From NCBI GenBank assembly GCA_903837605.1, contig CAILVF010000031.1, positions 18,789-82,788 of the forward strand: DNA of 64,000 nucleotides, written 5' to 3'. The position numbers and the translations under genes are program-made. This DNA is from an uncultured Bacteroidales bacterium (GTDB taxonomy: Bacteria > Bacteroidota > Bacteroidia > Bacteroidales > FEN-979). The notes under the pieces were generated by a model. That model saw only the letters and a list, made by a program, of their open reading frames with translations, searched no databases and was not told the origin of the DNA. Positions 8,419 to 17,971 of this stretch are shown in pieces (positions within the stretch are counted from its first letter, which is position 1; each line of letters begins with the position of its first letter).

Positions 8419-10683
8419 ATGAGAAAATTTATTGTCTGGATAAGCATGCTTACGGCTTTTACTTCGGTAAATTCACAAACCCCGCAAATTACAATACAGG
8501 GCCAACAGGTAAACCTTGAAAGGTTCCGGATCATCACCCCGGCCAGGCCTTCTCCCGCTGAACAAAAAGCAGCAGCGGAGCTGCAAAAATACCTTGAGAT
8601 TATCTCGGGAGTAAAGCTTGGAATCACCGATGACCAGGAGAAGATGAAAACCTGTGAATTCGTGATCGGCAGTTCAAACCGGGTCCCCGAATCAATTGAT
8701 CTTGTAAAGACCGATCCCGATGGTTTTATCATCCGGAATTTCGGAACCAGGATCGTCCTTGCCGGCGGTTCACATAAAGGTAGTTTGTATGCTGTTTACA
8801 CTTTTCTCGAGAAATACCTGGGCTGCAGGTTTTATGCACCGGATGCCGAAACCATACCGGTTCAGAAAGATATCAGGCTGCCTGAATTGAATTATACAGG
8901 TCATCCGGCATTCAAAGACAGGGAAGTTTTTTATACGGTCATGGAGGACAAGGATTTCCTTGATAAAAGCCGCTGCGACCTGATGGCCTGGGGCAGCAGC
9001 AGGAACTGGGGCCTGTGGGTGCATACCATGTTCAGGCTGGTGCCCCCTGAACAATATTTCAAGCCCCATCCTGAATACTATGCTTTGTTTGGAGGTGAAC
9101 GCCGCAAGACCCAGCTTTGCCTGAGCAATCCTGATGTGCTGAAACTTACTGTGGATACCCTCAGGAAAATGATGCAGGCCAATCCTGAAGCAAAATACTG
9201 GTCGGTCTCCCAGATGGACACCTATGGAAACTGCGAATGCCCTGAATGCAGCGCGGTCAATGCCCGGGAGGGTTCGCCTTCGGGATCCTACCTGGAGTTT
9301 GTGAACAAAGTGGCTGCAGCTTTTCCCGACAAGGTGATCTCAACCCTCGCTTACCAGTTCACCCGGAAACCGCCATTACACGTGAAGCCCGCATCAAACG
9401 TGAATATCATGCTGTGCACCATAGAATGTGACCGCCGGCTTCCGATAGAAAAGGATACTTCGGCCGGATCCTTCCTCAGGGATATACAGGGCTGGTCAAA
9501 GATCGCTCCCGACATCCTCATCTGGGATTACGTGATACAGTTTACCAATATGATCGCGCCCTTCCCTAATTTCAATGTGATGCAGCCCAACCTGCAGATG
9601 TTCAGGAAATACGGGGCGGGAAGGATCTTCGAACAGGGTTGCCACGGTACCTATTCCGAAAGCCAGGAACTTCGCTCCTGGCTTTTGTCACGCCTCGAAT
9701 GGGATCCGGGTTACAGGCTGGATTCGCTGATTTATGATTTCACCGAAGGCTATTACGGCAAAGCTGGTGTCTTTATAAGGAAATATTTTGATGAAATGAA
9801 CCGGGCCGTTGCGGGTTCTGATAAATCCCTTTGGATATATTCCTCTCCTCAACAGGAAACCAATACGTTTCTAAGCGCGGAACTGATAGCAAAATACAAT
9901 TCTTACTTTGACCAGGCTGAGAAGGCAGTCGCCGGCGATTCGGCTCTAACGGTCAGGGTCCGCAAAGCAAGGCTCCCGCTTCGTTACGCCATCATTGAAA
10001 TTTCCAAAAAAAACATTCTCGGCCCTGATGGGTTCCTCGGGATGAAGAATGGAAAATACCAGCTCAGGCCTGACGTAAAGGAACAATTGAATGTTTTCAC
10101 AGACCAGGCCCGGCTTTACGGGGTGAAGTCGGTTACCGAAAGCGGACTGAGCGTGGATGATTACGCAAGCGAAGCAAGGCGTTTTTTTCAGGTCGCTTAT
10201 ACACCTCACCTTGCGGTCGGCAAACACTATACAACCTCCACTCCGCCCGCTTTAAAATACGTGGCCGACGGACCGGGTTCCCTCACTGACGGGAAGCGTG
10301 GTTCAACAAATTATTATGTACTGTGGCAGGGATGGGAAGGGGAGGATTTTGAAGCAGTCGTCGACCTGGGCAGGATCACGGGCTTTAATTATGTGAGCGC
10401 CGAATTCCTGCAGGACCTGAACTCCTGGATATTCTATCCTGAACAAATTATTATATCTGTGTCGGCCGATGGCAAAGTGTTCAGGGAGGCTGCCGTCTTT
10501 GAACAAGCCGTGGATCCTGCCCGGAAACTTTTTATCGGTGAGGCAGGGAAAAAGATCGTGGCAACGAAAGCGCGTTATGTGAAATTCTATGCCCGTGGCC
10601 TGAAAACATGCCCTGAATGGCATATCGGCCATGGCAGCAAATCATGGATCTTTGTTGATGAGCTGATAGTGGACCGCCGCTGA
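8419..10683 (+). CDS. Secreted DUF4838 protein with C-terminal F5/8-type (discoidin-like) domain
   Basis: A 754-residue exported protein. Residues 1-19 are a signal peptide (ends SVNSQ). Residues 35-150 look like the alpha-glucuronidase-type N-terminal domain often found with DUF4838 (PSPAEQKAAAELQKYLE), followed by the DUF4838 core at about 180-480, which has the CPEC pair near residue 274. The last 130 residues resemble a galactose-binding-like beta-sandwich. DUF4838 proteins are usually found in Bacteroidota carbohydrate loci and are presumed glycan-active; no reaction is established that I can name. It is convergent with the GH38 mannosidase, which fits a glycan-processing pair, although they are on opposite strands. 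Confidence 0.78.
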   Translation: MRKFIVWISMLTAFTSVNSQTPQITIQGQQVNLERFRIITPARPSPAEQKAAAELQKYLEIISGVKLGITDDQEKMKTCEFVIGSSNRVPESIDLVKTDPDGFIIRNFGTRIVLAGGSHKGSLYAVYTFLEKYLGCRFYAPDAETIPVQKDIRLPELNYTGHPAFKDREVFYTVMEDKDFLDKSRCDLMAWGSSRNWGLWVHTMFRLVPPEQYFKPHPEYYALFGGERRKTQLCLSNPDVLKLTVDTLRKMMQANPEAKYWSVSQMDTYGNCECPECSAVNAREGSPSGSYLEFVNKVAAAFPDKVISTLAYQFTRKPPLHVKPASNVNIMLCTIECDRRLPIEKDTSAGSFLRDIQGWSKIAPDILIWDYVIQFTNMIAPFPNFNVMQPNLQMFRKYGAGRIFEQGCHGTYSESQELRSWLLSRLEWDPGYRLDSLIYDFTEGYYGKAGVFIRKYFDEMNRAVAGSDKSLWIYSSPQQETNTFLSAELIAKYNSYFDQAEKAVAGDSALTVRVRKARLPLRYAIIEISKKNILGPDGFLGMKNGKYQLRPDVKEQLNVFTDQARLYGVKSVTESGLSVDDYASEARRFFQVAYTPHLAVGKHYTTSTPPALKYVADGPGSLTDGKRGSTNYYVLWQGWEGEDFEAVVDLGRITGFNYVSAEFLQDLNSWIFYPEQIIISVSADGKVFREAAVFEQAVDPARKLFIGEAGKKIVATKARYVKFYARGLKTCPEWHIGHGSKSWIFVDELIVDRR

Positions 10684-10689
10684 CCATTG

Positions 10690-10742
10690 TTTGCAAGTCG
10701 GCAGTCAGCAGTCACTATTCACCAGTCCCCAGTCACTATCTG
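10690..10742 (-). repeat. Heptamer array after the GH38 stop codon
   Basis: On the minus strand, beginning 4-6 bases after the mannosidase stop, the units read GTGACTG, GGGACTG, GTGAATA, GTGACTG, CTGACTG, CCGACTT. GTGAATA also occurs in the array near 63.8 kb, which ties these arrays into one family. The array fills most of the 62-bp gap between the convergent genes. Confidence 0.72.
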
Positions 10743-10745
10743 CTT

Positions 10746-13700
10746 CTACTTCTGTTTCTCAAACACATCAATCTCCCTGAAATAATAGGGCCCGTGGGCG
10801 CAGTCTTCGGTTACCCACATCAGGTAACGCCACGACCTGCCTTTGTTCGGGTAAATCGAGTACAGCGCTTTTGAATTGCCCCACACATCGCATGGAGGAA
10901 TGCTCATCATATACGTCCAGCCTGCAGCCTTGGGATCGCCGCCGGGATCAGGAGGTACAGGGGAATTCGATCCCCATAGGGATAGAAACTCTGCACCCCT
11001 GTGCATATTCAGGTTGGCAAACATATGTATGCTGTCGATCTCGATCTCCTTCTGGAGATCCATCCAAACACGGCTTTCACCTTCATCAAACCAGATATCA
11101 TTGACAGAATCATTCGACCGGAGATCGAACATGCCGTCGACCAGGGGAGACAGATTCATGCCCTGGGCCGGCTTCTTCTTTATGGTCGTATCGGGAGTGC
11201 TGTAAAAGTATTTCACTGTAACCCCGTTTGGCACGCGCAGGTCGGCATAATCGTTTCTTGTGACTTTGCCGGGCAGGTCGTTGAGATTGCGGTTCCTGCT
11301 GATCCTGCAAACGGCAAGGGAAGGGGCATTCGCATCCACGTAGGACCTGGGGAGATTCAGTGCCAACGGGCTTTTCCATGAATAATCATCGTAAAGCGGC
11401 ATAGCCGGAACTACCTGGTCGGATGGATCATCCGAAACGCTCATTGCGAAGATCTTTATAGCTTTATTTTGCGGAAGCTGCACATAGCCTGCCGATGGGT
11501 TCACGGGAATGCTGTATTTGAAAATGTAAGCATACTGGTATGGCAGGTTGGATGTATCTTTATGAACATGGGTTGCAAACCAGGCGACTTCATCACGCTT
11601 GATAAATCCTTTATCTACATACTTCAGGCGGCCGAGCTTATCCCAAACCCTGTTGTCGTACTGCCCGATCTTTCCTGAATAAGCCTGAACCCTGAGACTT
11701 GATTTTACGTTGCCTGCCCTGAACACACCGTTGGTGTCGTCACTGGCGGCGGCGAGGAAGAACAGCCTGCTGTAATTCCCGGTCTTCGGAAGCAATATTT
11801 TCTGCCCGTTGCAGCTGATGGCATTGTTCTTGCCATCGGCCCTGGGTCCGAGGGTAAACTCAATCCCATCCACCGTAAGTGTGGAAGGAAACAATTCTGC
11901 GGGTATGCTTATCCCGTTATCGTCAAATTTTCCGTTCTTTTTATTGTTATCGCTGCTTACAACGTCTTCCTCATATGCAAGTGGCAGGGGAATGCTTACC
12001 GGGGTGAACAGTTTCTCTGATGGTTTATCAAGCTGGATCCTGAAACTCCTGATGGCATATTTGTCGAAATTCACGACCAGTTTCCCGTTCACCGGTTGTA
12101 TGCTGCCTAAAGTTCTTTCCTGCCCGTCGACTTCAACTGCTGTGAGGACTTTGGAAAGGAAACTGAATTCAACATTCTGTGCTTCTTTTCCCAGGAGCTC
12201 CTGCACACGGATAATAATATCGTTATTGTTTTCGGCTTTTTTAATTGCCCTGATATCTACCTGTGGGCTGGAGATTTTCACAAATGAATACGTCTTTCCA
12301 AAGGAACCCTGGTGCTGGGGTACGACGAAAGCTCTTACAGGCTGGTTCAGCATCCTGGCCTGCCATTCGGTGAGTGCAGTGCGCCAGTCGCCTTTATGCG
12401 GATAAATAGCATAAACGAAATCATGGTTGCCGAAATCCTGGCTTGCCTGCTCATGGTAGGTATTGGCGACAGGAGTATACAGCAGTGTAAGGCGCAGTGT
12501 TTTATCATCAGGTTTGTCGGATCCGAATTTGGAGTCTTCGAGTATGCTGACGCCGAAGTTGCCCGATTTATCAGTCAGGTCAAACCATTCGCGGGAGGGT
12601 ACTTCGTATTTTTTTTCATTGTTGGTTGAACGTTCAACAGTGCCCAGCCCAAGGTTGTAAGTAGCATTCGGGTTCGATGCGGTTAAGGGGAATGAAGCTT
12701 TGAGGCTCACGCCTTTCGACTGCCAGGCGACCTCGTTGCGAACTACGATACACTCCTGCCCGGCAGTTAGGGAGATATACTGGGTGAAATCAGAATTCCT
12801 GCCTTTACGCTCTATTTTAATCACATCGCTGAGGTTGCTGTTGTATACCAGGCTTATCGTTGCAGGTCCTTTGACATAATCGATGGGCGGGTTTTTCCGG
12901 TCGCGCCAGTCCATATTCCAGGCCGGCCAGTATTCGGGGTATTCATGCAGAAATTCCAGGCGGGCCGGGGCCGACAGCATTTCCTTATTCATGCGTTTGT
13001 CGAAAATACTGCTGATGTCGCCATTCTGGTTCAGGGTAACTTTAAGGAATTCATTCTCCATGCTGTTTGCAGTGGCTTTCAATGCCGTTTTCAATACGGG
13101 AGCTGTTACAGAGGGCTGGACGTCGAACACCGAAATTCCCAGCGACGGGAGGGAAGCAAGGAATAAGATACGCATGGAATGTTTCGTCTTGTACTGGATC
13201 TGAACAGGAACCTCTTTATCGTCGGGCCCCATTACTTTTACGAATTCAGGAGGGGCATCAGGATAGTTAAGTTCCACTTCAACAATAGCTTTGCGTGGGA
13301 TTGAAAGCGGGTTGTAAACCGCAACGCTCTGTCCGCTGCCCCTGGTATCCATACCATGGATCACCGAAGCTGCCGAAGACTGCAAAGCGCCGGAGAAAAG
13401 GTTAAGCCCCAGCACCTCATCATTCCATGCATATTCATAAGCTTTCGGGATACATGTCCCCGGCAGGATGTCATGCATCTGGCTGCCAAGCACCAGCCAC
13501 CATGCCGAATTAAGTTGTGACTGCGGATATCTGACACCTCCGGCCAGGTCTGCGAAAACGGCAAGTGGCTCTGCAGCCTGTGCCAGCAGTTCATTCTTCC
13601 TGTTCCAGCGTTTCATATAGGCTTGTGAGGTGAGGGATCCTGCAGAATGCTGGGTCAGCAGGAGATCCCCTGAATAGGTGGGAAGCTTTGCCGACTGGGC

Positions 13701-14582
13701 TTCGGTAAGGTCCCTGAAAAGCTGGTCGGATGAACACAGGTACAGTTGTATTTTGCTGTCGGGATTGTTCAATGAACCTATTGCATTCTTAACGGCTGCC
13801 AGGGAAGGAGATCCGCCGACGTCGCCGGTGCCATAATACCTGTAATCGGCATAAACACCATATTTTTTCCCATTATCCAGAACACGGTCAACCCATGCTT
13901 TGACGGTATCACAGCGGGGCTCTACATCCCCGGCATAGTCGGTGGCATTGAGGGCGGCAAGCACTCCCTTGCCGTCGGTGCCTTTCCAGTTTCCAATATT
14001 AAACGGGATGCCTATGGCCGAGCCCCACTCCAGCTTCTGGGTCGAAAAACCTTTCACCCCGGCATGGGCAAGCGCCGATGGCAGGCTGGCCTGGAAGCCA
14101 AAGCAATCGGGAAGCAGGAAATCCACACTCTCTTTCCCGAATTCACTCCTGAAATAATTGTTTCCGTATAACACATGGCGGATGATGGATTCGGGGGAAG
14201 GAATGTTGGCATCGCATTCATCCACCGAAGAACCTCCGACAAACCACCTGCCCTGGTTAATGTATTTTTTTACTTTCTCATACCGTTCGGGATAATATTC
14301 CTTCATCATCCTGTAACGCCTGGCGCCTGAAAAGGTAAAAACATATTGTTTGTACTTCTCAAAGAGCAGGAAATTATCATCCATCGTTGCCTTGATGAAT
14401 TTATTGATAGTCTCTTCGTAATCCCATCTCCACTCGGTATCCAGGTGTGCGTAAGCCACTGTGTAGAGCACAGGTTCGGTATTGAGATCGTACCTGGGCA
14501 AAGATTTTTTTACCTCAGGCTGACAATAACCCTTTCCGCAAAGAAAAAAAAGGGAACATAAAAGAATGGCTAAGTATTTCAT
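10746..14582 (-). CDS. Secreted GH38 alpha-mannosidase, multidomain
   Basis: A 1278-residue exported glycoside hydrolase that should remove alpha-linked mannose. The signal peptide is residues 1-20. The catalytic domain has AHLDTEW (H46 and D48 as zinc ligands), LPDCFGF with the nucleophile Asp at 159, and the QMHDILPGT segment near 365 with a further zinc-ligand His. The middle holds the GH38 beta-domains; the last 150 residues look like a discoidin-type sugar-binding domain. It is longer than bacterial GH38 enzymes of 850-1050 residues because of this tail and an inserted beta-domain near 900-1050. It faces the DUF4838 gene, and there is no SusC/SusD pair next to it. Confidence 0.88.
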   Translation of the reverse strand: MKYLAILLCSLFFLCGKGYCQPEVKKSLPRYDLNTEPVLYTVAYAHLDTEWRWDYEETINKFIKATMDDNFLLFEKYKQYVFTFSGARRYRMMKEYYPERYEKVKKYINQGRWFVGGSSVDECDANIPSPESIIRHVLYGNNYFRSEFGKESVDFLLPDCFGFQASLPSALAHAGVKGFSTQKLEWGSAIGIPFNIGNWKGTDGKGVLAALNATDYAGDVEPRCDTVKAWVDRVLDNGKKYGVYADYRYYGTGDVGGSPSLAAVKNAIGSLNNPDSKIQLYLCSSDQLFRDLTEAQSAKLPTYSGDLLLTQHSAGSLTSQAYMKRWNRKNELLAQAAEPLAVFADLAGGVRYPQSQLNSAWWLVLGSQMHDILPGTCIPKAYEYAWNDEVLGLNLFSGALQSSAASVIHGMDTRGSGQSVAVYNPLSIPRKAIVEVELNYPDAPPEFVKVMGPDDKEVPVQIQYKTKHSMRILFLASLPSLGISVFDVQPSVTAPVLKTALKATANSMENEFLKVTLNQNGDISSIFDKRMNKEMLSAPARLEFLHEYPEYWPAWNMDWRDRKNPPIDYVKGPATISLVYNSNLSDVIKIERKGRNSDFTQYISLTAGQECIVVRNEVAWQSKGVSLKASFPLTASNPNATYNLGLGTVERSTNNEKKYEVPSREWFDLTDKSGNFGVSILEDSKFGSDKPDDKTLRLTLLYTPVANTYHEQASQDFGNHDFVYAIYPHKGDWRTALTEWQARMLNQPVRAFVVPQHQGSFGKTYSFVKISSPQVDIRAIKKAENNNDIIIRVQELLGKEAQNVEFSFLSKVLTAVEVDGQERTLGSIQPVNGKLVVNFDKYAIRSFRIQLDKPSEKLFTPVSIPLPLAYEEDVVSSDNNKKNGKFDDNGISIPAELFPSTLTVDGIEFTLGPRADGKNNAISCNGQKILLPKTGNYSRLFFLAAASDDTNGVFRAGNVKSSLRVQAYSGKIGQYDNRVWDKLGRLKYVDKGFIKRDEVAWFATHVHKDTSNLPYQYAYIFKYSIPVNPSAGYVQLPQNKAIKIFAMSVSDDPSDQVVPAMPLYDDYSWKSPLALNLPRSYVDANAPSLAVCRISRNRNLNDLPGKVTRNDYADLRVPNGVTVKYFYSTPDTTIKKKPAQGMNLSPLVDGMFDLRSNDSVNDIWFDEGESRVWMDLQKEIEIDSIHMFANLNMHRGAEFLSLWGSNSPVPPDPGGDPKAAGWTYMMSIPPCDVWGNSKALYSIYPNKGRSWRYLMWVTEDCAHGPYYFREIDVFEKQK

Positions 14583-14712
14583 ATATGCCTGGTTACGTTT
14601 AATAAAATCCCTTCATCCCGGTTGTTTCCCTGTAAAAGTATAAACACCGGAAATCAGGGCCCGGATTCCAATCCTCCGGTAAAAATAGAAAATTTTTTAT
14701 TGGGGAAATCCA

Positions 14713-14720
14713 TACCTTTG
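14713..14720 (+). promoter_or_regulatory. Promoter -7 box of the first TlpA-like gene
   Basis: TACCTTTG matches TAnnTTTG exactly and ends 23 bases before the ATG at 14744. The leader would be about 20 nt, typical for this phylum. The -33 region is T-rich without a clear TTTG. Confidence 0.6.
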
Positions 14721-14743
14721 CAATCAATTATAAAAACCATCGC

Positions 14744-15880
14744 ATGAAAAAAATCGCTTTACTCCTTTTTATAGGGGCCATCCTGGCATCCTGCGCAGGG
14801 AAAAAGGACAGTTTCACCATCAGTGGAAAGATCATCGGCATTGACAGTGGCACTGTTTATCTTCAGAAATATGAGGTTTCGGATTGGGTGAAAATCGACT
14901 CCGCCAAACTTCAGAAAGGTTCGTTTACTTTCAAAGGAAAGGTTGGCCTTCCCGAAATGTGGTTTATTACCGATAAAAGCAAGTTGTTTTTGCCGGTTTT
15001 CGTTGAGAATGCAAACATCAATATAGAAGTCTATGCCGACAGTGTGGATAAAGCAAATGTCAGCGGTTCCGTCACCCACGACCTGTTTAAAAAATACCAG
15101 AAACAAAGTGACAGCCTGAACAAGCTGATGGAAGCCTGTTACAAGGAGTACCGTACTGCAAAAGAGGCAAACGATACTTTGAAAATGAAAAAAGCCGATT
15201 CGGCTTCCGACGCTCTTGATAAGGCTGTTAAAGCCAATGTCGTTGCTTTTGCAAAGTCTTATCCCACCTCTGTGGTCGGGCCATACCTGATCATGCGTTC
15301 AGCATACCAGTTTGATCTCCCCGAACTCGAAGCATCTGCAGCAATATTCGATACCAGCCTGAATACCTCTACTTATGTGCAGACCATTAAGAAGAGAATT
15401 GATATTCTAAAGTCGGTTCAGATAGGCCAGGTAGCTCCTGACTTCACACTCAACGATACGACCGGGAAACCGCTTACCTTGTCGTCGCTCAAGGGGAAAG
15501 TGCTTCTTGTTGATTTCTGGGCATCCTGGTGCGGCCCCTGCCGTGGCGAAAACCCGAATGTGGTAAAGGCGTTCACAGCCTATAATAAAAAGGGTTTTGA
15601 TATCCTTGGGGTTTCCTTCGACAAGGATCATGCAAAATGGGTTAAGGCCATAAAAGATGACGGGCTTACATGGAACCAGGTTTCCGATCTCCAGGGTTGG
15701 GGCAATGCTGCCGGAAAACTTTACGGGATCATGTCGATCCCTGCCAATGTGCTGCTTGACAAAGACATGAAGATTGTCGCCAGGAACCTCCGCGGTGAGG
15801 ATCTTACAAAGAAACTTGCAGAACTATTAGGCCCTGCCTTACCGGAAAAGAAAGCGGCCGTAAAAAAGGGAAAGAAGTAA
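14744..15880 (+). CDS. TlpA-like thioredoxin lipoprotein with DUF4369 domain
   Basis: A 378-residue lipoprotein. The signal ends in ILASC with Cys at about 17 as lipidation site. Residues 22-115 resemble DUF4369, residues 115-220 are helical, and the C-terminal 140 residues form an AhpC/TSA-TlpA thioredoxin fold with WCGPC at about 262-266. Such proteins in Bacteroidota reduce or exchange disulfides on periplasmic or outer-membrane proteins; the partner is unknown. The tail is rich in Lys. It is followed by a strong hairpin, then by a second thioredoxin-fold gene on the same strand. Confidence 0.85.
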   Translation: MKKIALLLFIGAILASCAGKKDSFTISGKIIGIDSGTVYLQKYEVSDWVKIDSAKLQKGSFTFKGKVGLPEMWFITDKSKLFLPVFVENANINIEVYADSVDKANVSGSVTHDLFKKYQKQSDSLNKLMEACYKEYRTAKEANDTLKMKKADSASDALDKAVKANVVAFAKSYPTSVVGPYLIMRSAYQFDLPELEASAAIFDTSLNTSTYVQTIKKRIDILKSVQIGQVAPDFTLNDTTGKPLTLSSLKGKVLLVDFWASWCGPCRGENPNVVKAFTAYNKKGFDILGVSFDKDHAKWVKAIKDDGLTWNQVSDLQGWGNAAGKLYGIMSIPANVLLDKDMKIVARNLRGEDLTKKLAELLGPALPEKKAAVKKGKK

Positions 15881-15900
15881 AAATCGAATTTTCATTGATG

Positions 15901-15926
15901 CCGCCGGGATAGTTTTATCCCGGCGG
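15901..15926 (+). terminator. Hairpin between the two thioredoxin genes
   Basis: A perfect 11-bp stem, CCGCCGGGATA pairing with TATCCCGGCGG around a GTTT loop, 20 bases after the stop codon. The downstream T-run is weak, so termination may be partial or the hairpin may protect the upstream mRNA. Confidence 0.55.
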
Positions 15927-15966
15927 TGCTATTATCCGAAGTTACCAAATGTTAATTCTCCAAAAA

Positions 15967-17334
15967 ATGATAAGAAAGGTTCTGTTAACGGCGTTTCTTT
16001 TTTCAGCGCTGTTGAGTTCCGCCCAGAACTCACTGGAAGGGACCATCCACAATCTTTCAAAATCAAGAGTTTACCTTTCGGGTATCTACGGGGAGCGTAC
16101 GAAGGTGTCGGATTCAACAATCTCTGATTCGCTGGGCAGGCTTCGCTTCATCCTGCCTAAAAGCCTTGCACCCGGATTGTACAGGGTGGGCTGGGGCAAG
16201 ACAGGATTTGTAAATCTTATCCTGAACCGTGAAAACGTGAAATTTGAGACCTGGGCAAACTTCCCGCAGGACTCACTGAAAATATTGTCATCCCTGGAAA
16301 ACCAGGTATTTCAATCGTTTACTTTGATGGGAAGGATAAGCCAGTCAAAGCTGGAATTGCTGATGCCCCTGGTGGATTTTTACCCTGTCAGGAATGAATT
16401 TTACTGGAATGCGGTTACTGAGTTTGAAACGACCCAGAAACTTCAGCTTGCCCGGCTTGATTCGGTTTCTGATAAATACCAGGGATCATATGCTGTCAGG
16501 ATGGAGAAGGTGATACGCACCCCGTATATCTCAGCCTCGCTTTCTTCCAACGACCGTATAGAATTTCTTAAGCAGCATTACTGGGATAAGGTTGATTTCA
16601 ACGACACCGCCCTTCTCAGGAGCAACGTATTTGCCGATAAGATCATCTCTTACCTTGCATTATATCAGAATAACAGGTTTAACCAGAAACAACTTGAGGG
16701 GGAATTTATCAAAGCCGTTACAGTGGCCCTCGGTGCCGCCTCGGTAAACCCCGATGTTTATAAGTTCATGCTTGACTATCTCGTGGGCGGATTTGATAAA
16801 TATCATTTTGATGAGGTGATAACCTACATTGCCGACAATTTCCAGGATCCCTTTTCATGCGAAGATGCTGCGCGCAAATCAGCTTTGCAGAAAAAACTGG
16901 ATAATTTCAAGAAACTGTCTGTCGGAAAGATCGCGCCTCCTGTCGAAGTTCCGGATCTTAAAGGGAACAACATAAGCCTGCTTGCCCTGAAAAACGAATT
17001 CACCCTGCTGGTTTTCTGGTCCAGCCAGTGTCCTCATTGTACCGAAATGATGCCTGATCTCAAAGCATGGTATGATAAACAAAAAACAAAGAGGCTGGAA
17101 GTTTTTGCCATTTCCCTTGACACGAACCGGAATGCATGGACCTCATTCATTAAAAAGGAAAAGCTGAACTGGATCAATGTTTCTGAATTGAAAGGCTATT
17201 CCGGGAAAGCCGAAGACGAATATAACGTGTATGCCACTCCTACAATGTATCTTCTCGACCGTGATAAGAAGATCATCGCCAAACCGATTACCTGGCGCGA
17301 GCTGGAGCAGGCATTGAAACAACAAATAAATTAG
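15967..17334 (+). CDS. Exported thioredoxin-fold protein with CPHC active site
   Basis: A 455-residue exported protein: signal peptide to about residue 20 (LLSSAQ), a beta-rich N-terminal part resembling DUF4369 at 22-120, a helical middle, and a C-terminal TlpA-like thioredoxin fold with the active site SQCPHC near residue 355. CPHC is the DsbA-type dipeptide and usually means a more oxidising thiol pair than the CGPC of its neighbour, so the two may have opposite roles (inference). I start at 15967 because an ATG at 15949 would add six residues before a normal signal peptide. ruvA begins 2 bases after its stop codon. Confidence 0.8.
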   Translation: MIRKVLLTAFLFSALLSSAQNSLEGTIHNLSKSRVYLSGIYGERTKVSDSTISDSLGRLRFILPKSLAPGLYRVGWGKTGFVNLILNRENVKFETWANFPQDSLKILSSLENQVFQSFTLMGRISQSKLELLMPLVDFYPVRNEFYWNAVTEFETTQKLQLARLDSVSDKYQGSYAVRMEKVIRTPYISASLSSNDRIEFLKQHYWDKVDFNDTALLRSNVFADKIISYLALYQNNRFNQKQLEGEFIKAVTVALGAASVNPDVYKFMLDYLVGGFDKYHFDEVITYIADNFQDPFSCEDAARKSALQKKLDNFKKLSVGKIAPPVEVPDLKGNNISLLALKNEFTLLVFWSSQCPHCTEMMPDLKAWYDKQKTKRLEVFAISLDTNRNAWTSFIKKEKLNWINVSELKGYSGKAEDEYNVYATPTMYLLDRDKKIIAKPITWRELEQALKQQIN

Positions 17335-17336
17335 TC

Positions 17337-17921
17337 ATGTACGAATATCTGAAAGGCCGCCTGGTAGAAAAGAATCCTGCTTATGCAGTGATCGATTGCA
17401 ACGGTGTTGGATTTTACCTGAATATTTCGGTTTATACTTACTCGAGACTTGGAGATGACGAAAGCTGCCTCCTGTTCACCCACCTGGTCGTCAGAGAGGA
17501 TGCACATATGCTTTTTGGGTTTATTGATACCGGGGAACGGGATCTTTTCAGGCAACTGATCAGTGTGTCAGGAGTTGGTGTTAATACAGCCCGGATAATT
17601 CTTTCATCATTGAATCCCAGTGAGGTAGCCCAGGCCATTGTCGACGGGAATGCCCCCATGCTGCAGAGAATTAAAGGCATCGGGAGTAAAACTGCCGAAC
17701 GTATCATTATCGACCTGAAAAACAAACTCTCGAGGCACCTGATTCCTTTGGAAAAATCAGGGGTTTTACACAATACAAACCGGGAAGAAGCGTTATCTGC
17801 ATTAAGCATTTTGGGTTTTCCCAAGGTGCTGGCGGAGAAAGTATTAAACAAGATAATCGAAGCGGAAGGCTCCGGCTTATCGGTGGAACAGCTTATCAAG
17901 CAAGCGCTGAGGATGTTATAG
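17337..17921 (+). CDS. ruvA: Holliday junction branch migration protein RuvA
   Basis: Binds four-way DNA junctions as a tetramer and loads the RuvB motor. It has 194 residues, the usual length. The N-terminal OB-fold (MYEYLKGRLVEKNP) is followed by two helix-hairpin-helix units (VSGVGVNTARIILS near 80 and IKGIGSKTAERIIIDL near 115) and the C-terminal RuvB-binding three-helix domain (EEALSALSILGF). It lies 2 bp behind the thioredoxin gene and just before sprA; ruvA-sprA-gcvH linkage is common in Bacteroidota as I recall, and has no known functional reason. Confidence 0.96.
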   Translation: MYEYLKGRLVEKNPAYAVIDCNGVGFYLNISVYTYSRLGDDESCLLFTHLVVREDAHMLFGFIDTGERDLFRQLISVSGVGVNTARIILSSLNPSEVAQAIVDGNAPMLQRIKGIGSKTAERIIIDLKNKLSRHLIPLEKSGVLHNTNREEALSALSILGFPKVLAEKVLNKIIEAEGSGLSVEQLIKQALRML

Positions 17922-17971
17922 CGTTTGCTTGTATTGATTTTATTCTGCTTGGCTAACGGAACAAAACGGAA

